Shown: positions 23,182 through 32,375 of the stretch, piece by piece
Position numbering within the stretch: the stretch's first letter is position 1
How the letters are laid out: every line of letters begins with the position of its first letter
Assembly: GCA_011192015.1 (NCBI GenBank)
Contig: DUET01000094.1
Coordinates: 1 to 47,641 of the forward strand
DNA: 47,641 bases
DNA from: Anaerolineae bacterium
Lineage (GTDB): Bacteria; Chloroflexota; Anaerolineae; Anaerolineales; E44-bin32
Direction: 5' to 3'
Program-made: the position numbers and the translations under genes
Notes under the pieces: model-generated
Told to the model about the DNA's origin: nothing
Database searches by the model: none
Seen by the model: the letters and a program-made list of their open reading frames with translations, nothing else

Positions 23182-24399
23182 TCATGCGGTTCGTAAACCT
23201 CTGATGACATCTGCAATGCGCGGGCGCTTGCCATACATGAGCATGAACAACCGGAAGGTCTTGAACGATAGGAAAGCCCCTGCCAGGATCGAAAGCGCCA
23301 AAACCGAGATACTGGCTATGATCTGCCAGGCCGGGATCTCGGAGATCCCCAATCTCAGCATGATCTGGATTGGGGCTGTGAGCGGGAATATCGACAGCAC
23401 AACCCAAACAGGATTGTTCGGGAAATTGATCAACGCACCCACAAACCAGAGCGGGATGAATTGGGACATGATGTAGAACATGCCGAGGTTTTGCGCCTCC
23501 GTGGTGCTGGGGCTGATCCCTCCCAGCGTGACGGAGAAGATTGCAAAGAGAAGATATCCCAGAATGAAGTACAGCACTCCCAAAGCGAGAAAATTTGCGG
23601 GGACCTGGATGTCACTCAGAAATCCACCAAGGGATGTTGAGGCCAGGCTCAGCAGTGGAGGCGCCGAGATCAACCAAACAAGGACTTGCAGCAAACCGGC
23701 GCTTCCCAGCGCCAGCACCTTGCCAATGAGCAGTTGACTCACAGAAACGGAGGAGCAGAGCACCTCGAGAAGGCGGCTTTCCTTCTCCTCTCCCAATCCG
23801 CTGATCAAGGATGTGGAGCCGAAAATGAGCGCCATGCTCAGCAGCAGCGAATAGATGCCGGGAATGATAATGTTGCCGATGAAACCCTGGTCTTGCGCGA
23901 AGTCTCCACTTTCTTCGAGGCGAGTGATTTCCATGGAAAGCGGAGAAACAACGGATGTGATGATCTCCGGCGGGACCTCATCCCCAAGCAGGTTCCAATT
24001 CAGGAAGCTTTTGATCCAGTGCATTGTGACCTGTGGGGGGATGATTTCATTGGACAGCGTGTATCGCTGAATGGCGCCTGAGGAAATGTAATCCGCAGGA
24101 ATGACGATGTACTCGGAAATCCGATCTCCAATCAAGGCCTGGGTTGCATCCTCAATGGAGTCAAACTGGATCAGCTTGACCGGTCCTTGATCCGTGTACT
24201 CACTGAAACTGTCTGCTTCGTCTACGAATCCGATCGTCGAGATCTCCTCGATTGAAGGTTCAGTAAAAGTCTTCACCAATTCAAAAGCCCCGATGATGAG
24301 AAGGGCCAACACTGGCATGATCAGAGTCATGATGATGTAGCCCACTCTTTTTATCGTGTGGATGAATTCATGCCGGAAGATCAGGAAGGTTTTATGCAT
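23182..24399 (-). CDS. ABC-2 type exporter permease (NatB-like)
   Basis: 405 residues: N-terminal membrane segment (about 17-40), a large extracytoplasmic loop (about 45-180) and five further membrane segments, the architecture of NatB/YhaP permeases. A cytoplasmic coupling loop GEEKESRLLEVLCSSVSVSQLLIGK is visible, characteristic of the family (ExxxGRxxExxxxxP-like). It overlaps the ATPase gene by 8 nt. Substrate unknown; NatAB exports sodium in Bacillus, but relatives export peptides or drugs. Confidence 0.82.
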   Translation of the reverse strand: MHKTFLIFRHEFIHTIKRVGYIIMTLIMPVLALLIIGAFELVKTFTEPSIEEISTIGFVDEADSFSEYTDQGPVKLIQFDSIEDATQALIGDRISEYIVIPADYISSGAIQRYTLSNEIIPPQVTMHWIKSFLNWNLLGDEVPPEIITSVVSPLSMEITRLEESGDFAQDQGFIGNIIIPGIYSLLLSMALIFGSTSLISGLGEEKESRLLEVLCSSVSVSQLLIGKVLALGSAGLLQVLVWLISAPPLLSLASTSLGGFLSDIQVPANFLALGVLYFILGYLLFAIFSVTLGGISPSTTEAQNLGMFYIMSQFIPLWFVGALINFPNNPVWVVLSIFPLTAPIQIMLRLGISEIPAWQIIASISVLALSILAGAFLSFKTFRLFMLMYGKRPRIADVIRGLRTA

Positions 24400-25288
24400 G
24401 TTCCACTCCCGCTAAACTCAGAAAGATCTCATGGAGGGAAGGCGATGTGACTTCAAACCTGTTGACGGTGATTCCGCGATCTCGCAGACCATCGAGGATG
24501 GTTTGCGGCGTCGTATCCGGTGATAGGACTAATTCGATACAACCTTTTCCGGTCCTGCTTTCGATCACTCCGGGTATGTCTCCTATTTCCCCATCAACAG
24601 CAACCTGCACCGAATTCCGCTTGAATTTTGCACGTGTTTCTGCAAGCCCTCCGTAAATAACTGTTCTACCCATGTTGATCATCAATACTCTGTCGCATAA
24701 TTCTTCGACCTTGTTCATCTGATGCGTGCTGAGAACAATGGCTTTCCCCTCATCCCTCAACCTGCCGATGATGCCTTGAACGATCTCCGTTCGTACCGGA
24801 TCCAAACCTGCGAAGGGCTCATCCAGAATGATCAACTCGGGATCATGGATGATGGTGACGATGAACTGGATGAGCTGCGCCATACCTTTGCTCATTTCCT
24901 TGTTCTGCTTATCCTTGCTCTCCATCATACCCGTCTGTTTCAGCAAATCGGTCGCTCTTTCTTCAGCCTCGGACTTCTTCATCCCCTTGAGCGAGGCAAG
25001 ATAGAGAATCAGCTCCATCGCCGTCAGCCGCTTGTACAGCCCCCTCTCTTCGGGAAGGTATCCGATCCGATCCTTCAGAGATTCATTCATCCTCTGCCCG
25101 AATATCAAGACTTCGCCGGAATCCGGCTTCATGAAATCCAGGGCGATCTTGATTGTGGTGCTTTTCCCGGCGCCATTCGGCCCGATCAGACCCAGGATCT
25201 CTCCCGGGCTGACGGAGAAGGTCAAATCATTCACGGCGAGTAACTCGCCGTAGGACTTTTGAAGGTGAACGGCCTCAATGAAATTCAC
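24392..25288 (-). CDS. ABC exporter ATP-binding protein (NatA-like)
   Basis: 298 residues. Walker A GPNGAGKST (36-44), signature MSKGMAQ in place of LSGGQ, as usual for the NatA branch, Walker B LIILDEP, and the switch His in LSTHQM. The C-terminal 75 residues form the family's DUF4162-like extension. The start is a GTG with GGAGG about 8 nt upstream. Partner of the NatB-like permease. Confidence 0.88.
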   Translation of the reverse strand: MNFIEAVHLQKSYGELLAVNDLTFSVSPGEILGLIGPNGAGKSTTIKIALDFMKPDSGEVLIFGQRMNESLKDRIGYLPEERGLYKRLTAMELILYLASLKGMKKSEAEERATDLLKQTGMMESKDKQNKEMSKGMAQLIQFIVTIIHDPELIILDEPFAGLDPVRTEIVQGIIGRLRDEGKAIVLSTHQMNKVEELCDRVLMINMGRTVIYGGLAETRAKFKRNSVQVAVDGEIGDIPGVIESRTGKGCIELVLSPDTTPQTILDGLRDRGITVNRFEVTSPSLHEIFLSLAGVEHA

Positions 25289-25606
25289 TTTAGGACCTCC
25301 CTATGACCACCATGCTCCTTCAATCGGGTCAACCCGGCTAATGCATATAGCTCCACACAGGAACACAGGGAAATGCGTCTTGGATGAGCAGAATGACTGC
25401 TTCAGCCCATGCACGTTCGCTTCGGTATTGATCCCATGTCCAAATTCAACGGGGATCACCTTAGGTATCAACCTCAGGCTCGAGATCATTTCCGCTTTTA
25501 AAGCAAGCGAAAAACATGAGGCATCATGAAACAATTTTCGTCTAACCTAACAATCGGATCATCCTCAGATGACCAGAAAAACAGGGTCTCCAATCACCTC
25601 CACAAC
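25289..25606. other. Gene-free stretch between ABC ATPase and flavodoxin
   Basis: 318 nt. No supported coding region; antisense-frame ORFs here have no ribosome-binding site. It may hold the promoter of the NatA-like gene. Confidence 0.4.
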
Positions 25607-26110
25607 TTAGGGTTGATGACTGGCAAGTGCGTATAATTGTTGTGCCCAATTGCGAGCACGCTCCAATTCACCCTCCATGAGCGGACCTTCTATGCCACCA
25701 ACATAGAACCCTTCCGATGGCACCATGGCCTCGCCCCCCTTCTTCTTGAGCAAATCGGCAATATGCTTATCCGCAAAGGCAGCACGTCCCCATAATCTCA
25801 CGAAGAATGACAGTGCCCGTATCTTCTTGATCTCACTTTCAGGAAAACGAGTATCAAAAGCCGCCGTTTTCAAGCCCATAAGGCTTTTCGCAGGAAGCTC
25901 CTTCAGCATCTTTGTGATGGCGGTCGTGGCATGGAAGCTCTGGGTGGGTGAACCGACGACCAGCAGATCCAATTCCACCAAATGCATCGGCTTGACGAGT
26001 TCCACATGCAACACCTGCACATCCCCTGAAGTGCCTAGCGCATCGCCGATCGCCATTGCGATCTTCTCGGTGTTGCCGTATTGCGAATCATAGATTACAA
26101 GCGCATTCAT
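25607..26110 (-). CDS. Flavodoxin-family protein
   Basis: 167 residues with a flavodoxin fold. The FMN-phosphate loop is YDSQYGNTEKIA near the N-terminus, the second flavin loop is GSPTQSF (about 57-63), and AAFDTRFPES continues the fold. It is of the long-chain type without obvious extra domains. The start is set at 26110, where GAGG lies 8-9 nt upstream; the ATG at 26125 would add five residues. Likely an FMN redox carrier or menaquinone-linked enzyme such as HemG-like protoporphyrinogen oxidase; which one cannot be told. Confidence 0.82.
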   Translation of the reverse strand: MNALVIYDSQYGNTEKIAMAIGDALGTSGDVQVLHVELVKPMHLVELDLLVVGSPTQSFHATTAITKMLKELPAKSLMGLKTAAFDTRFPESEIKKIRALSFFVRLWGRAAFADKHIADLLKKKGGEAMVPSEGFYVGGIEGPLMEGELERARNWAQQLYALASHQP

Positions 26111-26305
26111 AGATACGAACCTCATTTGTTATCGGGATACTATCTGCCCTTCTTATTATTTTGAGAAGTTTCCCGATACTGCAACGGATGCTTCGGCGAT
26201 GGATCTGCAATCCGCGTCGTGAGTGGGTAAACTTCTTTCTTCAGTATAACCCTCCACGCGATGGGAATCACTCTCATCTCGGGCCGTTTTAGCCGTAATA
26301 TGAAA

Positions 26306-27058
26306 TCAGTTTTCTTGGAGAAGTTCCGTCCTGCGCAGATGGATGAAAAACCCGATCGTGATCATAAAGATCGCAAGGGCCGACAACTGGTGCAGGCTCA
26401 GAGGCCCGAGCATGTTGGGCAGTGCTCGAAAGGCATCAATGATCAAGCGGCCAAGGGAATAGAGCACTAAGAACGACAGGGTCAACTCCCCATGAAAGGA
26501 CTTTTTCATACGTCGCTGCCAGAGCCAAGCAAAAACGGCGAGATTCATCAGCATCAGCATGATCTGCGTTGGATAGCGATGCACGCCATCTCCATTCTGC
26601 CCAAAGAGGTAGACAGCCAGTAGTCCCTGGATCTCCTTCCCGAAACAACATCCGTTCAGAAAACACCCGATGCGGTAAATTCCCAAGATCAACGGGAGAA
26701 TCACAGCGATCAAATCGAGACGCTCGGTAATGGGTTGTTTGAACACTCGTGTCAGGACGGCTCCCCACGCCAGGGCTCCCAGAACCGCCCCAAAGGAAAC
26801 CAGGCCGCCTGAGCCCGAGTACTCGTAGTCGGGCAGGATATTCCACAAGGTAATTTCGAAGACCAAACCGTTCAAGACGGCCAGGCCGAGAACGATGGGC
26901 ACGACAGAAACCGCGAACAGGAGGAACTCCCGGTTAGGGACACCAAGCCGGCGAGACTCCCTTCCGCCGACAACCAGACCGACCAGGAGCGCAAGGACGA
27001 GAAAGAATACCGAGGCATAGACTTTAAAACCCCCGATTGTGAACAAAATTGGGAACAT
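26306..27058 (-). CDS. Prolipoprotein diacylglyceryl transferase family protein (Lgt-like, atypical)
   Basis: 250 residues, about seven membrane segments. Lgt landmarks present: RIGCFLNGCCFGK in the position of the Lgt signature RxGNFxNxExxG, then RYPTQIMLML (like R.P.QLYE) and GRLIIDAFR near the C-terminus. Two hallmark positions differ: the first Asn of the signature is Cys and the Glu is Cys (CC pair). This CC.G form marks a paralogous group whose activity has not been shown to my knowledge. GGGGAG precedes ATG 27058; the longer frame to 27160 has no such support. Confidence 0.7.
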   Translation of the reverse strand: MFPILFTIGGFKVYASVFFLVLALLVGLVVGGRESRRLGVPNREFLLFAVSVVPIVLGLAVLNGLVFEITLWNILPDYEYSGSGGLVSFGAVLGALAWGAVLTRVFKQPITERLDLIAVILPLILGIYRIGCFLNGCCFGKEIQGLLAVYLFGQNGDGVHRYPTQIMLMLMNLAVFAWLWQRRMKKSFHGELTLSFLVLYSLGRLIIDAFRALPNMLGPLSLHQLSALAIFMITIGFFIHLRRTELLQEN

Positions 27059-27121
27059 GCCATCTCCCCAGCCCGCAGGCAGTGGATGCCTAGCCAAATG
27101 AAATGATGACTTTCGATCAAG

Positions 27122-27149
27122 CCCCCGGACCGAAACGCAGGTCCGGGGG
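27122..27149 (-). terminator. Perfect G/C hairpin between stalk-protein and Lgt-like genes
   Basis: CCCCCGGACC (27122-27131) pairs fully with GGTCCGGGGG (27140-27149) around an 8-nt loop. It lies about 40 nt after the minus-strand stop at 27191 and before the Lgt-like start at 27058. Termination is likely, although the T-run is poor. Confidence 0.6.
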
Positions 27150-27190
27150 AGTTCCCCCAACGATCCATCAGGAAAATTCGGGTTGTCAGT

Positions 27191-28327
27191 TCATCCGGGC
27201 CCACCAAACGGGTTCCTGGTATTGGTAGGACTTGGTGGAACACGTGTCGGCCGTGTGTAAGTCGGTGTCGGTGTCGGCGTAAACGTCGGCCTCGGTGTAT
27301 CAGTCAATGTTGGTCTCGGTAGCGTCCTTGTTATCGGGACACGCGTGATGGTCGGTTCACGTGTAGGCGTTGGCGTATCGCGCCCGTTGCAGCTCCATAG
27401 ATCGAAACCACAGCATGGTGGCGTCTCAGTCAGAACCGGAATGCGTGACACGCATACGGAGGGATCGCCCGGAGGGGGAACCACTCCCCAAAATTCCGCG
27501 CAGGTATTGTCTACGGAAGAGATATTCCTGGAGGGGAAGAAGGCCTGTCCTAGATAGACGTCACCTGCCTCGTGATGGGCGAAGAAATCATGGTAATCGT
27601 AGCCGGATGGATTCGAAACGCCCTCATCCACCCAGATCCACCACTTGAAACCATCATCCCCATCGATCACTTCCGGGCTGAAAGCAATTTCAACGAAGGA
27701 AGGCTTGCCGAATGTTGCTCGCACCCAGACCTGATCCGATAGAATCTGTGGATCGAGAGAGGCCTGGTCGTAGCCATCCGCAGCGCGGACAGGATCGGGC
27801 ATCATGGGCAGCAGATTCCCCACATCGTTGTTCGTGTCCTTCCAGACTTGAACACCCAGATTGCTCCATTCGTCTGGATCCTCATCAGCCAAGATTTCTG
27901 CCGTGATCAGCACGTCGCCGCGTCCATCCAGATCCAGGTCCAACTCGATGCCGTACAATCCCTCCAGACCACCGGTTTCCCGGTTGACATCAAAGATCTC
28001 CAAACGTACGTAGAACCAATACTGACTTTGTCCCAAGGCCGCGCTGAGGATATCCAGGTCCGGATAGTATCGATCCTGATCTCCGGCGTTGAAAGGGCGC
28101 TCGTATTGGTTCACTTGCCAGCTGTCACAGCCGTGGTGGGGTTGGATCGGCGCACCCATTGCGACACGCGCACCCGTATTGCAGTCGAGAAGAAACTGCG
28201 AATATACCGGCGATCCGGGTTGGGTTGGACTTTCTGCGCCGAAGAGGGCCACGGGTAAACCGCAAGCGATTACCAGGAAAGCGATCATGGATAGATAACA
28301 TGCTTTTCGGATCGTTGCGCTTCTCAT
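27191..28327 (-). CDS. Secreted protein with C-terminal Thr-Pro stalk
   Basis: 378 residues. N-terminal signal peptide (about 9-30) with VIAC at 19-22 that could be a lipobox. A globular region of about 280 residues with Asp/Gly-rich beta strands (IELDLDLDGRGD) that look calcium-loop-like, Cys-containing loops near 310, then a Thr/Pro/Arg-rich tail from about 318 to the end. Unlike the other stalk proteins in the window the stalk is C-terminal and has no anchor after it, ending in NPFGGPG. AGGAGG lies 7 nt before the ATG. Function unknown. Confidence 0.7.
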   Translation of the reverse strand: MRSATIRKACYLSMIAFLVIACGLPVALFGAESPTQPGSPVYSQFLLDCNTGARVAMGAPIQPHHGCDSWQVNQYERPFNAGDQDRYYPDLDILSAALGQSQYWFYVRLEIFDVNRETGGLEGLYGIELDLDLDGRGDVLITAEILADEDPDEWSNLGVQVWKDTNNDVGNLLPMMPDPVRAADGYDQASLDPQILSDQVWVRATFGKPSFVEIAFSPEVIDGDDGFKWWIWVDEGVSNPSGYDYHDFFAHHEAGDVYLGQAFFPSRNISSVDNTCAEFWGVVPPPGDPSVCVSRIPVLTETPPCCGFDLWSCNGRDTPTPTREPTITRVPITRTLPRPTLTDTPRPTFTPTPTPTYTRPTRVPPSPTNTRNPFGGPG

Positions 28328-28575
28328 CGAAGCCTCCTCACCAAAAGCTCGTGCTCGATTCTGGTGTTCAACATTCTAGAGCAGGCCACCGTTTTGAACA
28401 AGCAGGAGGGATTGATCCCGCCCGAAAAATCACATCCCTGGATCGATTTGTATCGCTCGATCGGCCATTCACCTTATGAGCCTTCCTTCTTACCCTCTGA
28501 AGCCATCTGAAGTAGAATGTCCATCCTTCGAAGGAAACAGGATCGAAATCTGTGTAGGTTGATGGAGAAATCAAG

Positions 28576-31368
28576 ATGCCAACCAAGCGAGGGGAGGATC
28601 GGGGGATCTCCCTCCTGCGAACGAAGGTTTTCATCCCCGGTCCCAGAAAGGATCTCATCCACCGTCAAAGACTCATTGACGCTCTTCGATCCAACCTCCT
28701 CGAAAAAGACACTTTTCATCGAAAGCTTACGCTGATCTCTGCTCCCGCAGGCTTTGGCAAGACAACCCTCCTCAGCGAATGGATTCAATCGATCAAGATG
28801 CCGGTCGCTTGGCTTTCCCTGGATCGAGGCGATAACAACCTTTTTCGCTTCTTGAGCTACCTCATCGCCGCCTTTCAGACCATCAACGATGATATGGGCA
28901 TTGAGTCCCTGGCGATATTCCAATCGAGCACACCACCATCCGTTGAGGCAGCCCTTACGATGCTCATCAACGAGATCGCCAGAAGCTCAAAGCCGAATAT
29001 GCTCATTCTCGATGACTATCATGTCATCGGAGACCGATCCATCCACGAAGCCATCACCTTTCTACTGGATCATGCTCCACCTAATTTGCATCTGGTCATT
29101 TCCAGCCGATCCGATCCTCCCCTGCACCTGAGTCGTCTACGCGGCAGAGGTGAACTGAAGGAGCTGCGTACCGCCGACTTACGCTTCACTGCAATCGAAA
29201 CGGCTGCCTTTCTCAATGATGTCATGGGCCTGGCGCTCTCCCCTGAAGATGTCAGCGCTCTCGCGCTGCGCACCGAAGGCTGGGCTGTTGGGCTTCAATT
29301 GGCTGCGCTTTCGATCAAATCACCCTTCTCCCCCCAAGCTCGAACCTCGGACCGCGTCAGCGATGTTTCGTCATTTGCCACGAACCAGCGCTACATTCTG
29401 GACTATTTCACCGACGAAGTGCTTTTGCAGCAACCGGAGGAGATCCAGGATTTCCTGCTCCAAACCGCAATCCTTGACCATCTATCCGCCCCCCTCTGCA
29501 ACAGCCTCACTGGACGAAGCGATGGGCAGAGGACTCTGGAGAGATTGGAGAAGGCGAATCTGTTCATCACTGCATTGGATCATGATCGACACTGGTACCG
29601 TTACCATCACCTGTTTGCCGACTTGCTCCGAAAACACTTGAAAAAGATCCGCCCCGGTGTCGTGGCTGAGCTCCATCGCCGAGCGGGCACATGGTTCGAG
29701 AAGAATGGCTTGGTCTCGGAAGCGATCAAGCATTGGATCGCAAGTGGGGATACAGCCGAGGCGGTCCGCATCGTTGAGGGGAACGCCTTGGCCATGATGG
29801 ATCATGGGGAATTGATCACGTTGTCAAGTTGGTTGGATGAATTGCCGGACCAAGTTGTACGCTCACGTCCGCTTCTGTGCATCGCCCGGGCTTGGCCCAT
29901 GGCCTACGCAGGTCAGGTGCAGGCGGTCGAATCCCTCTTGCAGGACGCCGAAAACAGCTTTGTACATCTTGACGAAGAAATACGAAAAGGTCCTTCGGGG
30001 AAACGCATTCAAGGTCATATCGCAGCCATTCATGCGCAGATCTTGGGGATCCAAGGGGAATTAGCGCGTGGAGCAGAATTGGTACGGGAAGCCCTGGCTC
30101 AATTGCCGGATGATGACCTTGTCACGCGCGGCTGGGCTCAGTTCCATCTCGGGTTCATGCTCCGGATGCTGGGTGAATTCCACACCGCCGACCAAGCCTT
30201 CGATGAGGCCATTCGCATCAATCGGGCAACCGGACGCAGTCATGTGGTCTTGCTTGTGCTCTGTGAACGAGCCGCTCTCCGAATCAACCAAGGACAGCTC
30301 CATCGAGCAGAGGCTTCATGTCGCGAGGCGATCGCATTGGCAGATGCCTATGTGAAGAAGCGCGGTTTGAACCTCCCAGCCGCAGGCCATGCCTTTCTTC
30401 GACTGAGCGGAGTATTGCGTGAGTGGAACCAACTTGAAGAGGCCATTCGCCAGGCAAGGAGGGGGCTGGAACTCTGCACACAATGGGGGCAGGCAGATGG
30501 AATGCTGGAAGGCTATCTTCACCTCGCCAGAGCGCTCCACGACAGCGGCGATGAGGATGGCGCCCAGAACGCCATGCGAAAGGCGAAGCAAATTGCAATG
30601 GATGTGTCGCCATGGTTCGAATCGTACACAGCTGCCAGGCAGGCCAGATTATGGCTGATGCAGGGGAAGACCAAGGATGCACTTCTTTGGGCAGAGTCAG
30701 CTGGCGTGAGTATCGATGACGACGTGGCTTTTAAATTCGCTTTCAATTACCTGGTGCTCGCCCGTCTCCTGATCGTAGAAGGAAGTGAGAAAAGAAGCGG
30801 GATCTCAGATGAAACCTTGGATCTCGTCGCAAGAATCCTAGATTGTACAGAGGCAATAGGGGCAGATGCCTATGTCATCGAAGCCCTGATTCTCCAGGCA
30901 ATGGCCTTTCAAACACTCGGCGATGATGAGCATGCCCTGGTGACGTTGGAGCGCGCGCTCAAACTCGCAGAGCCGGAGGGCTATATCCGGAGTTTCATCG
31001 GCGAAGGAGATCCTATGGAGAATCTGCTGAGAAAGGCGATCGCGGAAGGGATTGTAAGGGATTACGCTGATCGGTTGGTCGAAGCGCTGCGAAGTGATAC
31101 GCGAAGATCTCACACCCTGCAACCGACTATTCTCCGGTCCGGATCACCCAGCGCTGACTCATTTGAGCCTCCGGGAGAGGAACTGACCGATCGGGAACGC
31201 CAGGTCCTGCGGCTTATCAACGCTGGTTTATCGAACAGGGAGATCGCCGAGGAACTCTTCCTATCCATCAACACCGTGAAGACGCACACAAAAAGCCTCT
31301 ACAGGAAATTAGACGTGAGCAGTAGAACGCAGGCCATGAACAGAGCGAAAGAACTGGGGATCCTATAA
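28576..31368 (+). CDS. LuxR-family transcriptional regulator of MalT/LAL type
   Basis: 930 residues: an N-terminal STAND NTPase domain with Walker A APAGFGKTTLL (56-66) and Walker B NMLILDDYHVI (141-151), a long TPR-like helical region (about 430-830), and a C-terminal LuxR helix-turn-helix (about 868-930, LTDRERQVLRLINAGLSNREIAEELF). This is the large ATP-binding LuxR type, which oligomerises on sensing a ligand through its repeats. GGAG lies before the ATG. It heads the plus-strand run that continues with two small proteins and an ABC exporter, so it may activate those genes (inference). Confidence 0.88.
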   Translation: MPTKRGEDRGISLLRTKVFIPGPRKDLIHRQRLIDALRSNLLEKDTFHRKLTLISAPAGFGKTTLLSEWIQSIKMPVAWLSLDRGDNNLFRFLSYLIAAFQTINDDMGIESLAIFQSSTPPSVEAALTMLINEIARSSKPNMLILDDYHVIGDRSIHEAITFLLDHAPPNLHLVISSRSDPPLHLSRLRGRGELKELRTADLRFTAIETAAFLNDVMGLALSPEDVSALALRTEGWAVGLQLAALSIKSPFSPQARTSDRVSDVSSFATNQRYILDYFTDEVLLQQPEEIQDFLLQTAILDHLSAPLCNSLTGRSDGQRTLERLEKANLFITALDHDRHWYRYHHLFADLLRKHLKKIRPGVVAELHRRAGTWFEKNGLVSEAIKHWIASGDTAEAVRIVEGNALAMMDHGELITLSSWLDELPDQVVRSRPLLCIARAWPMAYAGQVQAVESLLQDAENSFVHLDEEIRKGPSGKRIQGHIAAIHAQILGIQGELARGAELVREALAQLPDDDLVTRGWAQFHLGFMLRMLGEFHTADQAFDEAIRINRATGRSHVVLLVLCERAALRINQGQLHRAEASCREAIALADAYVKKRGLNLPAAGHAFLRLSGVLREWNQLEEAIRQARRGLELCTQWGQADGMLEGYLHLARALHDSGDEDGAQNAMRKAKQIAMDVSPWFESYTAARQARLWLMQGKTKDALLWAESAGVSIDDDVAFKFAFNYLVLARLLIVEGSEKRSGISDETLDLVARILDCTEAIGADAYVIEALILQAMAFQTLGDDEHALVTLERALKLAEPEGYIRSFIGEGDPMENLLRKAIAEGIVRDYADRLVEALRSDTRRSHTLQPTILRSGSPSADSFEPPGEELTDRERQVLRLINAGLSNREIAEELFLSINTVKTHTKSLYRKLDVSSRTQAMNRAKELGIL

Positions 31369-31625
31369 AGCCGGCAAGGTTGTCAGAGTGCCCAAAACGG
31401 CTCCTTCTTATATGTACAACCCTCCAATATTTCCCTCACATTCTTGAAACGCCCTCTAGGACCAGGAGTTCGATACATGTGTGCCCGGCTTCGTTGATAT
31501 GGGTCGATTGATGAACAGGGTATCACCCCTGAATTCACCCTTTCGTGTGACGACGTCTCACCCCGATTGCCTGTAGGATGACATCGGTATTGGGTCATGA
31601 AGTAATTGACTGCGAGGACAGCAGT

Positions 31626-31871
31626 ATGCCACCAGATCGCGAGTTCGACAAACCAAGTCGATATCAATTCAAGGTCAAAGGCCATCTCGATGAGAGTTGG
31701 TCGGAATGGTTCGATGGTTTGACGATCAACCATGGGGACGATGACACAACCGAGATGAGTGGCATAGTCGCCGATCAAGCCGCCCTGTATGGTCTGCTGA
31801 TCAAGATGCGCGACCTGGGTTTGACTCTAGTAGCCATAACTCGAGAAGCCGAAGCGCCGGTCAAAGGATAG
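31626..31871 (+). CDS. Small conserved protein (KGHLDESWSEWF family)
   Basis: 81 residues. The phrase KVKGHLDESWSEWFDGLTI, then VADQAALYGLLIKMRDLGLTL, is one I recognise from small unnamed proteins encoded near regulators in Chloroflexota and Actinomycetota. It has no membrane segment. The ATG at 31626 is preferred (GAGGA about 7 nt upstream); the frame opens earlier at 31578. Function unknown. Confidence 0.65.
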   Translation: MPPDREFDKPSRYQFKVKGHLDESWSEWFDGLTINHGDDDTTEMSGIVADQAALYGLLIKMRDLGLTLVAITREAEAPVKG

Positions 31872-32139
31872 AAAAGCCCAATCCATAGACCGGAGGCAGG
31901 AAGCAAGAAATGTCGAACAGACTCTCAGTGACATCCCTGCGCCATAGTCCTGCCATCGATCTGCTGCTGGATCAATCGATGTTGGATCGCAAGTATCTTA
32001 ACGAAACGTGTGAGCTTGGACATCATGAGGGTGGGTGTAGGGAATGTTCAGAAGCAGAGTTATGCATAGAACGACCCAACTGCATGGATAGTGGAGGGTG
32101 GGGGAAATCCAGTATTGCTGAGCACAGGAGGAAGAGATC

Positions 32140-32325
32140 ATGTCGAAGAGTAATGTAAATCGCAAAGGAAATTATCTGGGTTTGAGCATGGCAATGGGTT
32201 TGGTCATCGGTGGAGCGATCGGGCTTCTCTTGAATAACCTTGTTCTCTTCGCCGGAGGAGGGTTGGTGCTTGGGCTTGCTATTGGCACCGCCCTCGATAG
32301 GAACCGCAAATCAACCGATGCTTAG
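32140..32325 (+). CDS. Small glycine-zipper membrane protein
   Basis: 61 residues with two hydrophobic hairpin segments built of Gly/Leu/Ala repeats (GLSMAMGLVIGGAIGLLL and GGGLVLGLAIGTAL) between charged ends. AGGAGG lies 9 nt before the ATG. Such two-helix Gly-zipper proteins are common and uncharacterised; here it precedes the ABC exporter by 50 nt. Confidence 0.65.
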   Translation: MSKSNVNRKGNYLGLSMAMGLVIGGAIGLLLNNLVLFAGGGLVLGLAIGTALDRNRKSTDA

Positions 32326-32375
32326 GGGCAAGGCATTTCCAACAGTTCTCGTACACTGCATGAAAGGAAGACGAT

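Noticed and set aside
31910-32158. 82-residue plus-strand ORF between two small genes
   Set aside because: It overlaps the start of the well-supported Gly-zipper gene, has only a weak AGGAAG upstream, and its second half has no coherent composition. I do not call it a gene.
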